Shown piece after piece: positions 18,222 to 26,498 of a DNA stretch of 64,000 nt. The position numbers and the translations under genes were made by a program. Source of the stretch: Hymenobacter baengnokdamensis (lineage in GTDB: Bacteria > Bacteroidota > Bacteroidia > Cytophagales > Hymenobacteraceae). Within the stretch, counting starts at the first letter, position 1; every line of letters starts with the position of its first letter. The stretch is taken from assembly GCF_008728635.1 (NCBI RefSeq), contig NZ_CP044285.1, forward strand, positions 1,922,001-1,986,000, read 5' to 3'. The notes beneath the pieces are model-generated. The model saw only the letters and a list, made by a program, of their open reading frames with translations, was not told the DNA's origin and ran no database searches.

Positions 18222-18794
18222 TTAGCCATTTATCCAGTTGGCCAGCATGGTTTTGCCATGCTCCGTCAGCACCGACTCGGGGTGAAATTGCACGCCCAGC
18301 ACGTCATAGTCGCGATGAGCGAGGGCCAGCACCTGGCCGTTTTCGTCGAGCGCCGTGATGCGCAGCTCGGCCGGCATGGCCTCGGGCGCGATAGTCCAGG
18401 AATGGTAGCGGCCCACGCGTACGTTGTCGGGCACGTCGTTAAAAAGCCGGTTGGCCGCCGCAGCCGGCGTTTGGTGCAGCGTGTGGGCCACGCCGTGGTG
18501 CACTTCGCCCAGGTTAGTGAGCTGGCCGCCAAAAGCTTCGCCAATGGCCTGGTGGCCCAGGCACACCCCCAGAATGTGCTTGGTCGGCGCGTAGCGCTTT
18601 ATCAGCTCGGGCATAATACCGGCTTCGCTCGGAATGCCAGGGCCCGGCGAGAGCAGGATGTGCGAGTACTTATCGACCTCATCGAGGCTGATTTTATCAT
18701 TGCGAAACACGTCCACTTCCTGACCCAGCTCGCGCAGCATGTACACGAGGTTGTAGGTAAAGGAGTCGTAGTTGTCGAGAACAAGAATGGGCAT
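18222..18794 (-). CDS. trpG: Anthranilate synthase component II (glutamine amidotransferase)
   Basis: TrpG supplies ammonia from glutamine to TrpE. The 190-residue class I amidotransferase has LVLDNYDSFTYNLVYML, the oxyanion block LSPGPGIPSEAG, the nucleophile in GVCLGHQAIGEAFGG, and GVQFHPESV with the catalytic His and Glu. It starts at an ATG at 18794. It is separated from trpE by a 134-base gap that contains a large palindromic element. Confidence 0.95.
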   Translation of the reverse strand: MPILVLDNYDSFTYNLVYMLRELGQEVDVFRNDKISLDEVDKYSHILLSPGPGIPSEAGIMPELIKRYAPTKHILGVCLGHQAIGEAFGGQLTNLGEVHHGVAHTLHQTPAAAANRLFNDVPDNVRVGRYHSWTIAPEAMPAELRITALDENGQVLALAHRDYDVLGVQFHPESVLTEHGKTMLANWING

Positions 18795-18815
18795 TGCCGT
18801 AAGCTATTATCTTTT

Positions 18816-18916
18816 AGAACGTTATGCTGAGCTTGCCGAAGCATCTCGCTCGTATCGTTGAACGGTTTTATTACTACCCCATGCGAGATGCTTCGGCAAG
18901 CTCCGCATGACGTTCT
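18816..18916. repeat. Long palindromic element inside the trp operon
   Basis: Two 34-base arms (AGAACGTTATGCTGAGCTTG... with CCGAAGCATCTCGC, and the inverse at 18883-18916) match at 32 of 34 positions and enclose a 33-base loop. The element fills most of the trpE-trpG gap. The core ATGCTGAGCTTGCCGAAGCA has the look of a dispersed palindromic repeat. A diverged relative lies at 36566-36613. It may modulate the ratio of trpE to downstream transcripts. Confidence 0.75.
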
Positions 18917-18928
18917 TTTCGGTTTGAA

Positions 18929-20371
18929 TTACACCTTTTCGGCCTGCCGCAAGGCCGCGCGCAGGGCGCCCAGCTTGTTGTGAACTTCCTGCAGCTCGCT
19001 TTCGGGCACCGACTTGGCTACTACGCCCGCGCCGGCCTGGTAGTACAGCGTATTGTCTTTGCTGAGGAACGTGCGAATCATGATGGCGTGGTTGAAGTCG
19101 CCGCCGAAGTCGAGCGCGCCAATGCAGCCGCCATAAAAGCCGCGCTGCGTGCTCTCATATTCATCAATGAGCTGGATGGCGCGGTACTTGGGCGCGCCCG
19201 AAAGCGTGCCGGCCGGAAAGGTTTCGCCCACTACATCGAGCGGCTCGGTATCGGCCCCGAGCTGACCTACTACCTTAGAAACCAGGTGAATAACGTGCGA
19301 ATAGTACTGAATTTCCTTGAAGCGCTCCACGGCTACCACGTCGCAGCGGCGGCTGAGGTCGTTGCGGGCCAGGTCCACGAGCATCACGTGCTCGGCAGTT
19401 TCCTTGGGGTCGTCGAGCAGCTGCTGGGCCAGGTGGGCATCAGCCGCGTCGTCGCCGGTGCGGCGAAAAGTACCGGCGATAGGGTAAAGCACAGCCTGCC
19501 CTTTAGTGATAACTATCTGCGACTCGGGCGAGGAGCCGAATAGCTTATAGCTGCCATAGTCGAAATAAAACAGGTAGGGCGAGGGATTGAGCGAGCGCAA
19601 GGCCCGGTACACATTAAACTCATCGCCCTGAAATCCTTGCTGAAAGCGCCGCGAGAGCACAATCTGAAATACGTCGCCGCGCTGGCAGTGGTGCTGGCCC
19701 AGGCGTATCAGCTCCAGGTACTCGGCATCGGTCGCATTGGAGCTTTCCTGGCCCGTGAGGTGGAAGCCGTGAGTCGCGAAATTGCGGTTCTGGATGAGCG
19801 TCTCGATGTGGTCGAGCGTATCGGCAGTCGGCTCCTCGCCTTCAGTGAGGTATTGATGCTCAAATAAATACAGCTCGTCCTTGAAGTGGTTGATGGCGAT
19901 AACGTAGCGAAATGCCTGGTACACGATAGCCGGCACCGTGCTGGCGGCGGGCTTGTCGCGCAGCGCCACGTCCTCAAAATACTGCACCGCCTCATAGGCC
20001 ATGTGCCCAAACAGCCCATTGGTAATAAACGGCAGGCCCGACGGCTCGGCTGGCCGGAAGCTACTCCGGAACTCGCGCAGCTTGGTTAGCGCCAGGCGGG
20101 GGTCGGGCAGCGTGGCAGTGCTGGCCGGCTGGCCGGGGCGCTGGGTGGTCAGCTGGTTTTTATCCAGCTCAAAGCGCGCCACCGGGCTAAAGCAGAGGTA
20201 CGAAAAGCTGTTGTTATTTCCATGATAATCAGAGCTTTCAAGCAATAACGTGCCCACAAACTGGTCGCGCAGCCGCAGATACAGGCTCACCGGCGTGAGG
20301 GTATCGGCCAGCAGACGGCGGTGCCGGCTGTGAACGATGGTGGAGGTAGAAGTTGCGGTAGCGGCCAACAT
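18929..20371 (-). CDS. trpE: Anthranilate synthase component I
   Basis: TrpE makes anthranilate from chorismate. The 480-residue protein ends in the chorismate-binding domain with DLARNDLSRRCDV and FPAGTLSGAPKYRAIQLIDE. Near the N terminus it keeps the LLESS motif (LLLESSDYHGNN) that forms the tryptophan feedback site, so the enzyme is probably inhibited by tryptophan. The ATG at 20371 is chosen; codons further upstream overlap the attenuator hairpin. It is the first structural gene of the operon. Confidence 0.96.
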   Translation of the reverse strand: MLAATATSTSTIVHSRHRRLLADTLTPVSLYLRLRDQFVGTLLLESSDYHGNNNSFSYLCFSPVARFELDKNQLTTQRPGQPASTATLPDPRLALTKLREFRSSFRPAEPSGLPFITNGLFGHMAYEAVQYFEDVALRDKPAASTVPAIVYQAFRYVIAINHFKDELYLFEHQYLTEGEEPTADTLDHIETLIQNRNFATHGFHLTGQESSNATDAEYLELIRLGQHHCQRGDVFQIVLSRRFQQGFQGDEFNVYRALRSLNPSPYLFYFDYGSYKLFGSSPESQIVITKGQAVLYPIAGTFRRTGDDAADAHLAQQLLDDPKETAEHVMLVDLARNDLSRRCDVVAVERFKEIQYYSHVIHLVSKVVGQLGADTEPLDVVGETFPAGTLSGAPKYRAIQLIDEYESTQRGFYGGCIGALDFGGDFNHAIMIRTFLSKDNTLYYQAGAGVVAKSVPESELQEVHNKLGALRAALRQAEKV

Positions 20372-20407
20372 GGCGAAGGGACGGGTAGAAATACTGAAAC
20401 AACAAAA

Positions 20408-20434
20408 AAGCCCGCTGCGGTGAGCAGCGGGCTT
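20408..20434 (-). terminator. trp attenuator terminator
   Basis: On the minus strand an 11-bp G+C-rich stem (AAGCCCGCTGC / GCAGCGGGCTT, five-base loop) is followed by a run of six T. It lies 43 bases downstream of the leader peptide stop and 37 bases upstream of the trpE ATG. A terminator in front of the first gene of a biosynthetic operon, after a Trp-rich leader peptide, indicates transcription attenuation. Confidence 0.88.
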
Positions 20435-20476
20435 GGAGAATCTCTGGGGGTTCAACCAACTATATATGCCTAATGC

Positions 20477-20536
20477 TCAGCCTCTTGGGAAGGTTGAGTG
20501 CCACCAGCTTTGCGAAACGGTTGCGAAGAAAGACAT
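20477..20536 (-). CDS. trpL: trp operon leader peptide with tandem Trp codons
   Basis: The minus strand encodes the 19-residue peptide MSFFATVSQSWWHSTFPRG ending at TGA. The two adjacent TGG codons (20501-20506) are the expected sensor of charged tRNA-Trp. The hexamer TCAACC just past the Trp codons can pair with GGTTGA downstream (20452-20457). TGAGCA at the stop codon can pair with TGCTCA in the terminator stem and loop. These offer competing structures: the complementarity is seen, the switch is inference. Leader, terminator and a promoter line up within 190 bases of trpE. Confidence 0.85.
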   Translation of the reverse strand: MSFFATVSQSWWHSTFPRG

Positions 20537-20559
20537 GAGGTATAGTCGGTTTGCGGGGG

Positions 20560-20590
20560 CAAAGGAACGACGCTTTTTTGAAAAAGCAAA
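20560..20590 (-). promoter_or_regulatory. Promoter of the trp operon (Bacteroidetes type)
   Basis: On the minus strand TTTG (20587-20590) is followed after exactly 19 bases by TTCCTTTG (20560-20567). The Bacteroidetes housekeeping consensus is TTTG, 19-21 bases, TAnnTTTG, so only one position of the -7 box differs. Transcription would start a few bases later, about 15-20 bases upstream of the leader peptide ATG at 20536. Confidence 0.7.
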
Positions 20591-20669
20591 TTCTTTAGCT
20601 AAAAATTTTGCTTGTTGCTCAGCCGGGCAGTCTGCCGGCCCTGCGAGCTAAGTGCTGCAAGCGCCTAAG

Positions 20670-21506
20670 CTAATCGACAGATGCTAAGCGGGTTTCCTCC
20701 GGGCCAAGCTCTACCAGACCTTGCTTATAAAGTGAGCCCAGCGCCTTCTTGAATACCTTTTTACTCATGCCCAGGCGGCGGTACACATCATCGGCCAGGC
20801 TTTTGTCGCCGAGCGGCAGGCGGCCGTCGGAGCGGGCTCTGACGGCCGCCAGTACCGTGGCGGCGGCAGTACCCACCTCGTCGTAGCCGGGCTGGCCGAG
20901 GCGCACGTCGAGCTTGCCATCGGGACGAATCTGCCGCAAGTGGCCCGGCAGCAGTTCCCCCACGCGCAGCGGCCTGAATACCTCATTTTGATAGAGTAAA
21001 CCAGCGTGCGTGCCGTTTACGATAACCGAGTAGCCCAGCGGGGTTTGTTCGGCGATGAGTATCTGCACGGCCGAATTCTCTTCGCCCTCAAACGGCTCAG
21101 GGCTCAGAAACTGCTGCCATTTTGCCGAGGCCACGAGGCGGTCGGTAGCTTCGTCGAGGTACACGTACACGAGCACGCGGTCGCCCACGCGCACGGCCTG
21201 GCGCTGGTTGGCGTGGGGCAGCAGCAAATCTTTTTCGAGGCCCCAATCAAGGAACGCGCCGGCCGCGCTCACATCGCGCACGGTAAGCGCGGCAAAGCTA
21301 TCGACCACTGCCAGCGGCTCCAGGGTAGTGGCAATGAGGCGGTCTTCGGAGTCGCGGTACACAAACACGCGGATAACATCGCCGACGTGCGCGCCCACCG
21401 GCCGGTACTTCTCGGGCAGCAGCAGGTCGCCATCATCGCTGGTCAGGTAGAAGCCGATGCTGACTTCGCGGGCTATTTCGAGGTCGTTAAAATCACCGAG
21501 ACGCAT
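20670..21506 (-). CDS. CvfB-like S1 RNA-binding protein
   Basis: This 278-residue cytoplasmic protein has tandem S1-like OB-fold domains (LTVRDVSAAGAFLDWGLEKD, LLLPHANQRQAVRVGDRVLV) and a C-terminal winged-helix segment (SLADDVYRRLGMSKKVFKKAL). This is the architecture of CvfB/YitL proteins, which bind RNA and affect virulence gene expression in firmicutes. The role in Bacteroidota is not established. The ATG at 21506 (MRLGDFNDL) is preferred to one eight codons upstream. It is a single gene, 129 bases beyond the trp promoter region. Confidence 0.88.
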   Translation of the reverse strand: MRLGDFNDLEIAREVSIGFYLTSDDGDLLLPEKYRPVGAHVGDVIRVFVYRDSEDRLIATTLEPLAVVDSFAALTVRDVSAAGAFLDWGLEKDLLLPHANQRQAVRVGDRVLVYVYLDEATDRLVASAKWQQFLSPEPFEGEENSAVQILIAEQTPLGYSVIVNGTHAGLLYQNEVFRPLRVGELLPGHLRQIRPDGKLDVRLGQPGYDEVGTAAATVLAAVRARSDGRLPLGDKSLADDVYRRLGMSKKVFKKALGSLYKQGLVELGPEETRLASVD

Positions 21507-21797
21507 GGGAGGAAGGGAAATAAAAAACAAAGTTGCGCGTAAAAACCCAGTGCCCGGCGCTACTGCCCCGTGGCGGGTACCAAACCGGATTACAACCTGC
21601 CGGCCACCGGCTCACCGATAAGCGTTGATACAACAGTTTTACCCGTTTCGGAGTAGTTTATTATTTTAATATAATATATTTATTATATTAAGGCATCAAC
21701 TGCTTTGACCAAATTGATAACATACAACCTGCTGAACTATGCTGTAAATTTGTACTCAGAAATTATTTTTTACTCAATCCTTAACTATTTGGCAATA
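21507..21797. other. Intergenic region with A+T-only core
   Basis: This gap between the divergent CvfB-like and TonB-like genes holds a G+C-rich half and a strongly A+T-rich half. Positions 21654-21692 are almost entirely A and T (TTTTAATATAATATATTTAT and flanks). That core probably contains the promoter of the plus-strand gene. No further gene is supported. Confidence 0.5.
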
Positions 21798-22280
21798 ATG
21801 ATTACCCGATTTTTGTACTATTTGGCAATAGCAGTTGTATTTCCGGCGGGCTGGGCTGCGGCCCAGGCTCCCGCCCTGCGGAGCCTGACTACGCCCTCAC
21901 CGGCAGGTAGCAGCGTGAGTGCCGACAGGAAAGTGGTGCCAGCCGTCAGCGTCCCGGCCTTTAATCCGGACTCTATTTATGTGAACCCGCAGGTGCGACC
22001 CCAGTTTAGCGGGGGCGATGCGGCGTTTCGGGCGTATCTCGCTAAAAACCTGCGCTATCCGTCGGAGGCACTGCGGCAGAGTATTGGCGGAAAAGTCTAC
22101 ATCCGCTTCGTAGTGAGTGCCGAGGGCCGCATCACCGATGCCTCAACCGTGAGCGGGCCCGGGCACGGCCTCAATGAGGAAGCCCTGCGCCTGGTGTGGC
22201 TGATGCCGGCCTGGCAGCCCGGCCAGCAGGACGGCCACCCGGTGCGCGTAGCATGCACCATCCCGATTACGTTTCAGTAG
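21798..22280 (+). CDS. TonB C-terminal domain protein, exported
   Basis: This 160-residue protein has a signal peptide or anchor (MITRFLYYLAIAVVFPAGWAAAQ), a Pro/Ser-rich linker and a TonB C-terminal domain: FRAYLAKNLRYPSEALRQSIGGKVYIRFVVSAEGRITDA, then GLNEEALRLV and MPAWQPGQQDGHPVRVACTIPITF. TonB couples the proton-motive force to outer-membrane receptors. Proteins with only the C-terminal domain are numerous in Bacteroidota and often of unknown partner. The ATG at 21798 gives a proper signal peptide; an upstream start would add 31 hydrophobic A+T-coded residues. Confidence 0.82.
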   Translation: MITRFLYYLAIAVVFPAGWAAAQAPALRSLTTPSPAGSSVSADRKVVPAVSVPAFNPDSIYVNPQVRPQFSGGDAAFRAYLAKNLRYPSEALRQSIGGKVYIRFVVSAEGRITDASTVSGPGHGLNEEALRLVWLMPAWQPGQQDGHPVRVACTIPITFQ

Positions 22281-22291
22281 CCGGGCCCACA

Positions 22292-24268
22292 CTACTGGGC
22301 GCTGTACTGCACCACGCTGGGCTGACCAAAGCTGAAATCCGAAAACTGATACGCGTCGCGGTTTGATTCAAAAATCCGTAAGCCATTAGCAGTGAGCTGC
22401 CCCCGTGGATAGTAGCCCAGCAAAAACTGGAAGGTGCGCAGTACCGTCAGCTCATTGCGAAAGCGCAGGCCCAGGCCAAAGCCGGTATAAGGCGGGCTGC
22501 CTCCGCCGAACGGGGAGCCGCCGCCGATGCGCTCATTAACCAGGGCCATGTCGGCAAAAGCCAGCACCGCCATGCGAAAGCCCAGCAGCGAGAGCGGGGT
22601 ATAAACCGTGCCCTCGTAGTTGGCCAGCAGGCGGCTGGTAGCCAGAATCTGGCCATCGGGCCGAAAGCCCCGTACCCCATCGGGGTTGCTGCTGATACCG
22701 CTCAGTAGTACCTCGGCCGGGTAGCGGTTGAAGCCCGCCGTAACGCGGGTATTGAGCAAGTGCCGGCTTTGGTAGTTGCCAACCCGGTAGCGGCGCGTAA
22801 AGTACATAAACTGGCCACTGAGCAGGCCCTGTTCCCAGCCACCATCGTTGATGCGCTGAAACGTGCCGAAATCGAGGCTGCCGTAGAGGTAGCCCTGGCG
22901 CACCGAGTAGCCGGCCGCCGCAATGCGGGCATCGAAGTAGCGGCGCGGGCCTACGGGGTTCATCTCGTAGCCGGTGGTAAAGCTGAGCAGCGTGCCGGCC
23001 GGCACATCTTCGGTGCGGCCAAAGCCAAAGAGATACTTGTCCTTATAATAGCGGCGTACCGAGTAGCCTACCGAGCCCAGCACCAGGGTGCGGGTGCGGT
23101 CGTCGGGGCTGCCCGCCGGAGTCTCGGGCGTGGCGGTCGGGTTGGTTGTGTGGTTTTCGTGGAGCAGGCTGCCCGCCAGAATGAGCCGGCCGGGGTTTTC
23201 ATAGCCCAGGTCGTAGGAGCGCAGGCGAAAGGCCCGGCCCACCCACAGATTCTGGCTGGTATAAGAGCGCACCCGGTAGTCGGGCAGCTGCCCCGGCAGG
23301 GGGGGCGCATCGCGGGGCAGCACGATGTGCAGGTTGAAAGCGTCGAGATTGAGCGCGCCGGCCCAGCGGGTACTCGGCGAGTAAAAGTCGCGCCGCACCG
23401 ACACCCCGCCCGAGTGCGACTCAAACTCATTATAATAGTGTCCTTCGGCGTACACGAAGTTGCGGAATGGTACCTGGTAGTTGGCCTCGTAGCCCCAGGT
23501 TTGGGGCAGGTCGCGGCCGTACTGGTAGCGATTGCTGAGCTGGTGGCCCAGACCCAGAAAATTCTGGTCGCCGGCCATCACAATGGCCTGCCCAGGCCCG
23601 CCACGCAGCTCGTAGCCGCCCGTAAAGCTGAATACATCGGTGGTATAGACCATAATGTCTACGCTGTCGCGGGTGGCAGTTTTTTCGTTTACCAGCACGC
23701 GGGCATCCAGAATTTCGTCGGTCTGGCGCAGCAGGCGCTCACTTTCGGCCAGGGCCTGGGGCAGCAGCGGCTGGCCGGGCCTGAACAGCAGCACCTGCCG
23801 GATGCGCGAGCGGGCCGTGCGGATGTGCAGGGCGTTGCCCGACTTCTCCAAAAACGTGCGCGGCTGCCGCAGCGAGTCGTTCAGGCTGTAGCCAAAGGCA
23901 TCGAGTGGGGTAATGATGACGTGGCGCACAATCTTGAAGTTGTGCTGGTCGAATTGCCGGTTTAGCAGCACCGCGTCGAGGCCGTGGTCTTCTTCCCGGG
24001 GGCGGGTAAGTCGAAAAAAAGCGGCCAGCCCGCGCCCCATAATGGTTTTGCGCCGGGTGTAGCGCTCCAGGCTCAGGCGCAGCCTTTCCTCATCGAAGCG
24101 CCGGCCGAGCGAGTCGGCGGGCAGTGAAGCCGCTTTGTCGGAGGCGTGCAGCGAGTCGGGCGGCACGGCCATGCGCGGCGTAAAGCCCTGCCCATGGGCA
24201 CGCGCCAGCCCGGCCAGCACGAGCCAGCTGAGAAGCACATAAAAACGACGGGTTGAAAGGCAGGACAT
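22292..24268 (-). CDS. Omp85/BamA-type outer-membrane barrel protein
   Basis: This 658-residue protein has a signal peptide (about residues 1-27), a POTRA-like region (HNFKIVRHVIITPLDAFGYS and the following 120 residues) and a C-terminal beta-barrel rich in aromatic strands. The motif GVRGF in the last third matches the conserved VRGF/Y loop-6 motif of the Omp85 superfamily, which folds back into the barrel. Members insert or translocate proteins in the outer membrane. The substrate is unknown. The ATG at 24268 is preferred to one eight codons upstream. Only 11 bases separate its stop from the convergent TonB-like gene. Confidence 0.8.
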   Translation of the reverse strand: MSCLSTRRFYVLLSWLVLAGLARAHGQGFTPRMAVPPDSLHASDKAASLPADSLGRRFDEERLRLSLERYTRRKTIMGRGLAAFFRLTRPREEDHGLDAVLLNRQFDQHNFKIVRHVIITPLDAFGYSLNDSLRQPRTFLEKSGNALHIRTARSRIRQVLLFRPGQPLLPQALAESERLLRQTDEILDARVLVNEKTATRDSVDIMVYTTDVFSFTGGYELRGGPGQAIVMAGDQNFLGLGHQLSNRYQYGRDLPQTWGYEANYQVPFRNFVYAEGHYYNEFESHSGGVSVRRDFYSPSTRWAGALNLDAFNLHIVLPRDAPPLPGQLPDYRVRSYTSQNLWVGRAFRLRSYDLGYENPGRLILAGSLLHENHTTNPTATPETPAGSPDDRTRTLVLGSVGYSVRRYYKDKYLFGFGRTEDVPAGTLLSFTTGYEMNPVGPRRYFDARIAAAGYSVRQGYLYGSLDFGTFQRINDGGWEQGLLSGQFMYFTRRYRVGNYQSRHLLNTRVTAGFNRYPAEVLLSGISSNPDGVRGFRPDGQILATSRLLANYEGTVYTPLSLLGFRMAVLAFADMALVNERIGGGSPFGGGSPPYTGFGLGLRFRNELTVLRTFQFLLGYYPRGQLTANGLRIFESNRDAYQFSDFSFGQPSVVQYSAQ

Positions 24269-24449
24269 GGGGCACAGGGGCACTACGCGCAAGTTACGCC
24301 CGTAAGCGGTGGCGTGTGCAGCTGCTGCCCTACCCGGTGCCGACGTCTTTACGCTTGGTGGGGAATAGCCCGCACGGAGCTGCTCGGTAGGGTTCGGGTA
24401 GTATCAGCCTGAATCGAAACTTTTTCTAAAAAAATTAGCTTATCAAAAG

Positions 24450-24481
24450 CTTGCCTGTATCAGTGGCTGGCGCTACTTTTA
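24450..24481 (+). promoter_or_regulatory. Possible promoter of the radical SAM gene
   Basis: CTTG (24450-24453) is followed after 20 bases by TACTTTTA (24474-24481), close to the TTTG/TAnnTTTG pattern with one mismatch in each box. It lies 24 bases upstream of the ATG. The assignment is weak. The rest of the 237-base gap after the divergent barrel gene shows nothing else. Confidence 0.4.
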
Positions 24482-24505
24482 CCCTCGCTAAACCACGCCG
24501 CCACG

Positions 24506-25774
24506 ATGAACGAGCGCATTCAGGAAAAGCTAAGTATCTTAGCCGACGCCGCCAAGTACGATGTGTCGTGCAGCAGCAGCGGCGGCAAGCGCAAAAATGA
24601 GCAGAAAGGCCTGGGCACTGCCGAAGGTATGGGCATCTGCCACAGCTTTACAGAGGATGGCCGCTGCGTGAGCCTGCTGAAAATCCTGCTTACCAACCAC
24701 TGCATTTTCGACTGCGCGTACTGCGTGTCGCGCCGCTCGAACGACGTGAAGCGCGCCGCCTTCACGGTGGAGGAAGTGGTGGATTTGACCATCAATTTTT
24801 ACCGGCGCAACTACATCGAGGGCCTGTTTTTAAGCAGTGGTATTTTCTCCTCACCCGACTACACCATGGAGCGGCTGGTGCGCATTGTAAAAAAGCTGCG
24901 CACCGAGCACAATTTCAACGGCTACATCCACGTCAAAACCATTCCGGGCGCCTCGCCCGAGCTGATTCAGGAAGCCGGCCTCTATGCCGACCGCCTGAGC
25001 GTAAACATCGAGCTGCCCTCGGAGCTGGCCCTGACCACCCTGGCGCCGGAGAAGAACTACCAGGAGATTCTGACCCCAATGGGGCAGATTCGGGATGGCA
25101 TTATTCAGAATAAAGAAGAGAAGGCGCTTTTCAAGAAAGTGCCGCAGTTTGCCACCGCCGGCCAAAGCACCCAGCTTATTGTGGGCGCCAGCAGCGAGAA
25201 CGACCTGCAAATCATCAAGCTTTCCGATTCGCTTTACCAGGGCTACGGCCTGAAGCGAGTATATTATTCGGGCTATGTTCCGGTGACGGATGATGCCCGT
25301 CTGCCGCAGGTAACTCAGCCGCCGCTGGTGCGCGAGCACCGCCTGTACCAAACCGACTGGCTGATGCGCTTCTACGGCTTTGAGGCCGATGAGATACTCG
25401 ACCCCGCGCACCCGTACCTCGACCTCGAAATTGACCCCAAGCTGGCCTGGGCCCTGCGCAACCGCCACCTGTTTCCGATTGACGTGAACGTGGCCGACCG
25501 GGCCCTGATTCTGCGGATTCCGGGCGTAGGGGCGCGCTCGGCCGAGCGTATTGTGCAGGCCCGCCGCTTTTCTTCCCTCACGGCCGAGCACTTGCAGCAG
25601 TTTGGGGTGGTGATGAAGCGGGCCAAGCACTTTCTGACGGCGCGCGGCATGGCCCCCGCCAGGCTCGGCGAGCTGAGCGAGCAGCAGGTGCGCCGCCAGA
25701 TTCTGTTCGGAGGCAAGGCTACGCGCTCGGCCCTGGTTACGCAGCAGCTCGATTTATTTGCCCAGGCATCGTAA
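24506..25774 (+). CDS. Putative DNA modification/repair radical SAM protein
   Basis: This 422-residue protein has the radical SAM cluster motif CIFDCAYC (Cys66, Cys70, Cys73), the block GICHSFTEDGRCVSLLKILLTNHC, and a C-terminal helix-hairpin-helix (LILRIPGVGARSAERIVQAR) that should bind DNA. These features define a family annotated as putative DNA modification/repair radical SAM protein, whose genes normally sit directly beside a DUF4130 uracil-DNA-glycosylase-like gene. Here that partner lies about 1.6 kb downstream (27390-28304), on the same strand, with two unrelated genes in between. The actual reaction of the family is not established. Confidence 0.88.
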   Translation: MNERIQEKLSILADAAKYDVSCSSSGGKRKNEQKGLGTAEGMGICHSFTEDGRCVSLLKILLTNHCIFDCAYCVSRRSNDVKRAAFTVEEVVDLTINFYRRNYIEGLFLSSGIFSSPDYTMERLVRIVKKLRTEHNFNGYIHVKTIPGASPELIQEAGLYADRLSVNIELPSELALTTLAPEKNYQEILTPMGQIRDGIIQNKEEKALFKKVPQFATAGQSTQLIVGASSENDLQIIKLSDSLYQGYGLKRVYYSGYVPVTDDARLPQVTQPPLVREHRLYQTDWLMRFYGFEADEILDPAHPYLDLEIDPKLAWALRNRHLFPIDVNVADRALILRIPGVGARSAERIVQARRFSSLTAEHLQQFGVVMKRAKHFLTARGMAPARLGELSEQQVRRQILFGGKATRSALVTQQLDLFAQAS

Positions 25775-25805
25775 AGCTTAACTCAGCAAGTTGTTTGTCA
25801 ATGCT

Positions 25806-26189
25806 ATGCGCTACTATCTGCTGGCTGCTGCGCTTATCCTCACTAGCTGTCAGAAAAACAGTGCCGACACCTGTAATGTGACTTTGCCTACCCCCATTGT
25901 CAGTGCTGCCGGGCCCCGCGCCGGGGCAGTTAACCAGCCGGCTGCTTTCCAGCTTACCTGCCAGCTGGCCAATGGCTGCGGTACGCTGGTAAACATGCCG
26001 GTGCAGGCTAGCTCTACCGGGCTCGCACGCACGGTAGGCGTCAACATCAACTATAGCTCCTGTTCTTGCGCCACGCCAGGCAGCACGCTTCAGGCCACCT
26101 ACACGTTCCAGCCCACAGTGGTGGGTACCTACTACCTGAACTTTGTGGCCGCCAGCGGCTACATCACCGATACGCTGGTGGTAAAATAG
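25806..26189 (+). CDS. Hypothetical lipoprotein
   Basis: This 127-residue protein starts MRYYLLAAALILTSCQKN. The lipobox LTSC puts the lipid anchor at Cys15. The mature part looks like one immunoglobulin-like beta-sandwich: alternating strands with QLTCQL, ANGCGTL and SSCSC, ending TYYLNFVAASGYITDTLVVK. Five cysteines follow the lipidated one and could form disulfides. The ATG at 25806 is preferred to a TTG 15 bases upstream, because it gives a standard lipoprotein signal. It begins 31 bases after the radical SAM gene and is probably co-transcribed with it. Confidence 0.68.
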   Translation: MRYYLLAAALILTSCQKNSADTCNVTLPTPIVSAAGPRAGAVNQPAAFQLTCQLANGCGTLVNMPVQASSTGLARTVGVNINYSSCSCATPGSTLQATYTFQPTVVGTYYLNFVAASGYITDTLVVK

Positions 26190-26498
26190 CCATCGGTGCT
26201 CACCCGGCCAGCCCCGGTAGGGCTGCGTCGCTCACAGTTTGTTGCCATGAAAATCTCTCACCGCGCTGCGGCCGTCGCGTCGGCCGCTGGCTCCCTTGCT
26301 GCCGAACCTTTACTTGCGCTGGCTTCGCCGGGCGCTGGCTTTGACAAAGCCCCGCGGCTGTCGTGCTGCTGCCGTATTTCCGAGCTGCTGCCCCTCGTCA
26401 GGCAGGTGCATGATGCCGCCCGCGCGGCTCAGCTTGCCACTGAGCGGCCCGATGTGGCCGCGTAACCTTGCGGCTCGGTCAAGCAGTACGGTAAGCAG
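26190..26498. other. 309-base gap with a doubtful 72-codon frame
   Basis: The only frame of note is 26247-26465 (MKISHRAAAVASAAGSLAAE and on), plus strand, 72 codons, Ala-rich, with no recognised domain. Codon use is not decisive because other frames are equally open in this G+C-rich stretch. I see no terminator or promoter. It could be a small gene or decayed sequence. Confidence 0.3.

Noticed and set aside
18222..20371. trpE and trpG as pabB/pabA of folate synthesis
   Set aside because: Position in a full trp operon behind a Trp leader, and the LLESS feedback motif in TrpE, favour tryptophan synthesis.
22760..23965. 401-codon plus-strand frame opposite the Omp85-type gene
   Set aside because: Residue composition is Ala/Val/Arg-heavy without motifs, while the minus-strand frame has a signal peptide, barrel strands and the VRGF motif.
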